A stretch of 21,372 nt of DNA from Desulfobacteria bacterium. GTDB taxonomy: Bacteria > Desulfobacterota > Desulfobacteria > Desulfobacterales > C00003060. Positions 19,633 to 21,372 of the stretch are shown here, piece by piece. The position numbers were made by a program, and so were the translations under genes. The stretch is taken from assembly GCA_030145035.1 (NCBI GenBank), contig JAQYWL010000071.1:1-21372 (forward strand). The letters are read 5' to 3'. A model generated the notes under the pieces. That model was not told the origin of the DNA, did not search any database, and worked only from the letters and a program-made list of their open reading frames with translations. Within the stretch, counting starts at the first letter, position 1. The number at the start of each line of letters is the position of its first letter.

Positions 19633-21372
19633 GTGAAAAAACTGACACTCCCACAACTTGAGCACCACCTTTTTGCTGCCGCAGATATCCTGCGTGGAAA
19701 GATGGATGCCTCGGAATTTAAGGAATATATTTTCGGCATGCTTTTCCTGAAAAGATGCTCGGATGTATTTGATGAAGAGCATGAAAGGATCATAAAAACA
19801 AACCTTGCCAAGGGCCGGACGCAAAAGCAGGCAACAAAGCGGGCTGAGGATCCTGCCAGGTATGCAAAATCCTTTTTTGTCCCAAAGGCGGCACGGTGGG
19901 AAAAGATCAAACATGCGCATCGCAGCATAGGTGATGAGCTGAACAAGGCGTTAAGCGCGCTGGAGCATGACAACCGGAGCCTTGAGGGCGTGCTCGGGCA
20001 TATTGATTTTCAAAGGAAGGTTGGGAAAACAAAAATCCCTGACCAGAAACTCCGCGACCTTATCAATCATTTCAACAAGTACCGTCTGAGGAATGCTGAT
20101 TTTGAATTCCCTGATCTCATTGGCGCTGCTTACGAGTACCTCATCGGTCAATTTGCAGATTCTGCGGGCAAAAAGGGCGGTGAATTTTATACTCCCAGGG
20201 ATGTTGTTCGTTTGATGGTGCGCATCCTGAAACCTCAGGAAGGCATGCGCATATATGATCCCTGTGCAGGCTCGGGCGGCATGCTGATTCATTCAAAACT
20301 GTATGTGGAAGAGCACGGAGGCAACCCCTTTAATCTCAGGCTCTATGGCCAGGACAACAACGGCGGTGTCTGGTCCATGTGCAAGATGAACATGATCCTT
20401 CACGGCATCGCGGATGCAGATATCCACAATGATGATGTGCTCTCGTCTCCCCTTCACTTAGACGGCGGCGAGTTGATGCGGTTTGACCGGGTCATCACCA
20501 ATCCGCCCTTCAGCCAGAATTATTCAAAAGACGGGATGAAATTTACCGAAAGGTTCAGATACGGTTTCTGCCCCGAGACCGGCAAAAAAGGCGACCTCAT
20601 GTTCTTGCAGCACATGTTAGCTGTCCTGAGAACAAACGGCATGATGGCAACAGTAATGCCCCATGGTGTCCTGTTCCGAGGTGGTGCTGAAAAAGAGATT
20701 CGCAAGGGCATTATCAAAGATGACCTGCTGGAGGCGGTAATCGGATTTCCGCCCAACCTTTTTTACGGGACAGGCATTCCCGCATGTGTGTTGGTGTGCC
20801 GGGCCAAAGGCGCCAAGCCGGAGGAACGAAAGGATAAAATTCTCTTTATCAATGCGGATGCGGAATTTCATGCCGGCCGGGCACAGAACTACTTAAGGCC
20901 CGAGCATATTGAAAAGATCACATCCGCGTTTGATGCCTTTGAGGACATCCCCGGATATGCAGCCGTTGTTTCCAGAGATGATCTCAAGTCAAACGACTGG
21001 AACCTGAACATCCGGCGATACGCGGACAATGCCCCTCCGCCCGAACCCCACGATGTCCGCGCCCACCTGCTCGGCGGAATCCCCAAAGTCGAAGTCAAAG
21101 CAAAAAAGGAGCTTCTCGGTGCTCACGGCCTGAAGATTTCTACTATATTCGTAGAACGTGATGAGGACTACTATGATTTTGATCCCACGCTCAGTGAACG
21201 GGGCGAAATTAAAGAGCGGATCGAGACCGGTAGAGGCATACGCCAGCGAGAACGGAAATTGAAAAAGGCTTTTGACGAATGGTGGGAAAAACATAAGCAA
21301 TCGTTAAGCGACCTGCCGAAGACCAAAAACCTCATGGAAGTACGCACCGACCTCCTGGAAGCCTTTGTGTCA
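19633..21372 (+). CDS. hsdM: Type I restriction-modification methyltransferase subunit (3'-truncated by window)
   Basis: HsdM, the N6-adenine methyltransferase subunit of a type I RM system, is open to the window end (580 codons so far). The N-terminal helical HsdM_N domain reads LEHHLFAAADILRGKMDASEFKEYIFGMLFLKRCSDVF. The catalytic domain has GGEFYTPRDVVRLMV (about 182-196), the SAM-binding DPCAGSGG (209-216) and the catalytic NPPF (290-293), followed by KKGDLMFLQHM and VMPHGVLFRGGAE. The C-terminal part (RETGRGIRQRERKLKKAFDEWW-like) is helical. The start is GTG 19633, because the conserved N-terminal domain begins there; no strong ribosome binding site is seen, and an internal ATG at 19704 would cut the domain. 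The specificity (hsdS) and restriction (hsdR) genes should lie beyond the window. Confidence 0.94.
   Translation, partial: MKKLTLPQLEHHLFAAADILRGKMDASEFKEYIFGMLFLKRCSDVFDEEHERIIKTNLAKGRTQKQATKRAEDPARYAKSFFVPKAARWEKIKHAHRSIGDELNKALSALEHDNRSLEGVLGHIDFQRKVGKTKIPDQKLRDLINHFNKYRLRNADFEFPDLIGAAYEYLIGQFADSAGKKGGEFYTPRDVVRLMVRILKPQEGMRIYDPCAGSGGMLIHSKLYVEEHGGNPFNLRLYGQDNNGGVWSMCKMNMILHGIADADIHNDDVLSSPLHLDGGELMRFDRVITNPPFSQNYSKDGMKFTERFRYGFCPETGKKGDLMFLQHMLAVLRTNGMMATVMPHGVLFRGGAEKEIRKGIIKDDLLEAVIGFPPNLFYGTGIPACVLVCRAKGAKPEERKDKILFINADAEFHAGRAQNYLRPEHIEKITSAFDAFEDIPGYAAVVSRDDLKSNDWNLNIRRYADNAPPPEPHDVRAHLLGGIPKVEVKAKKELLGAHGLKISTIFVERDEDYYDFDPTLSERGEIKERIETGRGIRQRERKLKKAFDEWWEKHKQSLSDLPKTKNLMEVRTDLLEAFVS

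Overview
The window looks like a chromosomal segment from an anaerobic, moderately GC-rich Gram-negative bacterium, most likely a Desulfobacterota (former Deltaproteobacteria) lineage. This placement is inference. It rests on a selenocysteine-type formate dehydrogenase, FolE2-type folate synthesis, a PEP-CTERM tail, a TIGR04211-like SH3/anchor protein, and intergenic regions packed with small palindromic repeats.

Layout. 1-635: repeat-rich leader with no gene. 636-2585 (+): a YkgJ-like cysteine-cluster protein, then folE2. 2570-2659: a perfect 29-bp inverted repeat that supplies the stop codons of both folE2 and the convergent pabC. 2644-7579 (-): pabC, pabB and a formate dehydrogenase alpha subunit whose single reading frame crosses an in-frame TGA (selenocysteine) followed by a SECIS-like hairpin. 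7966-9819 (+): uvrC, with a good sigma70-type promoter and an apparent in-frame palindromic insert. 9824-10047: four hairpins separating uvrC from a convergent EamA-type transporter (10112-10984, -). 11405-13992 (-): a stand-alone receiver-domain protein and an EAL phosphodiesterase with a degenerate GGDEF domain, separated by a long repeat-containing gap. 14104-16674 (-): a small protein with an internal duplication, an SH3/coiled-coil/TM envelope protein, a nucleotidyltransferase-like gene overlapping a 62-aa gene, and a 56-aa gene. 16916-17518 (+): a methyltransferase. 17539-17727 (-): a PEP-CTERM stub. 17852-21372 (+): an island-like stretch with a MazE/MazF-type toxin-antitoxin pair, a radC broken by a 67-bp palindromic insertion, and a type I restriction-modification hsdM that runs off the window.

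How the genes relate. folE2, pabB and pabC serve folate synthesis: FolE2 starts the pterin branch and PabB/PabC make p-aminobenzoate. The adjacent formate dehydrogenase acts in C1 metabolism, where tetrahydrofolate is often the carrier, so the block may be a C1/folate neighbourhood. The right end (mazEF, radC, hsdM) has a defence or mobile-island character.

The most unusual feature is what lies between the genes. At least nine gaps contain fold-back structures whose two arms are short tandem repeats (periods about 7-10 bp), with different words at each locus but the same architecture. Several further families of small palindromic units recur across the window. Some units have invaded genes: they break radC, form the C-terminus of PabB, end both FolE2 and PabC, and probably add an in-frame segment to UvrC.
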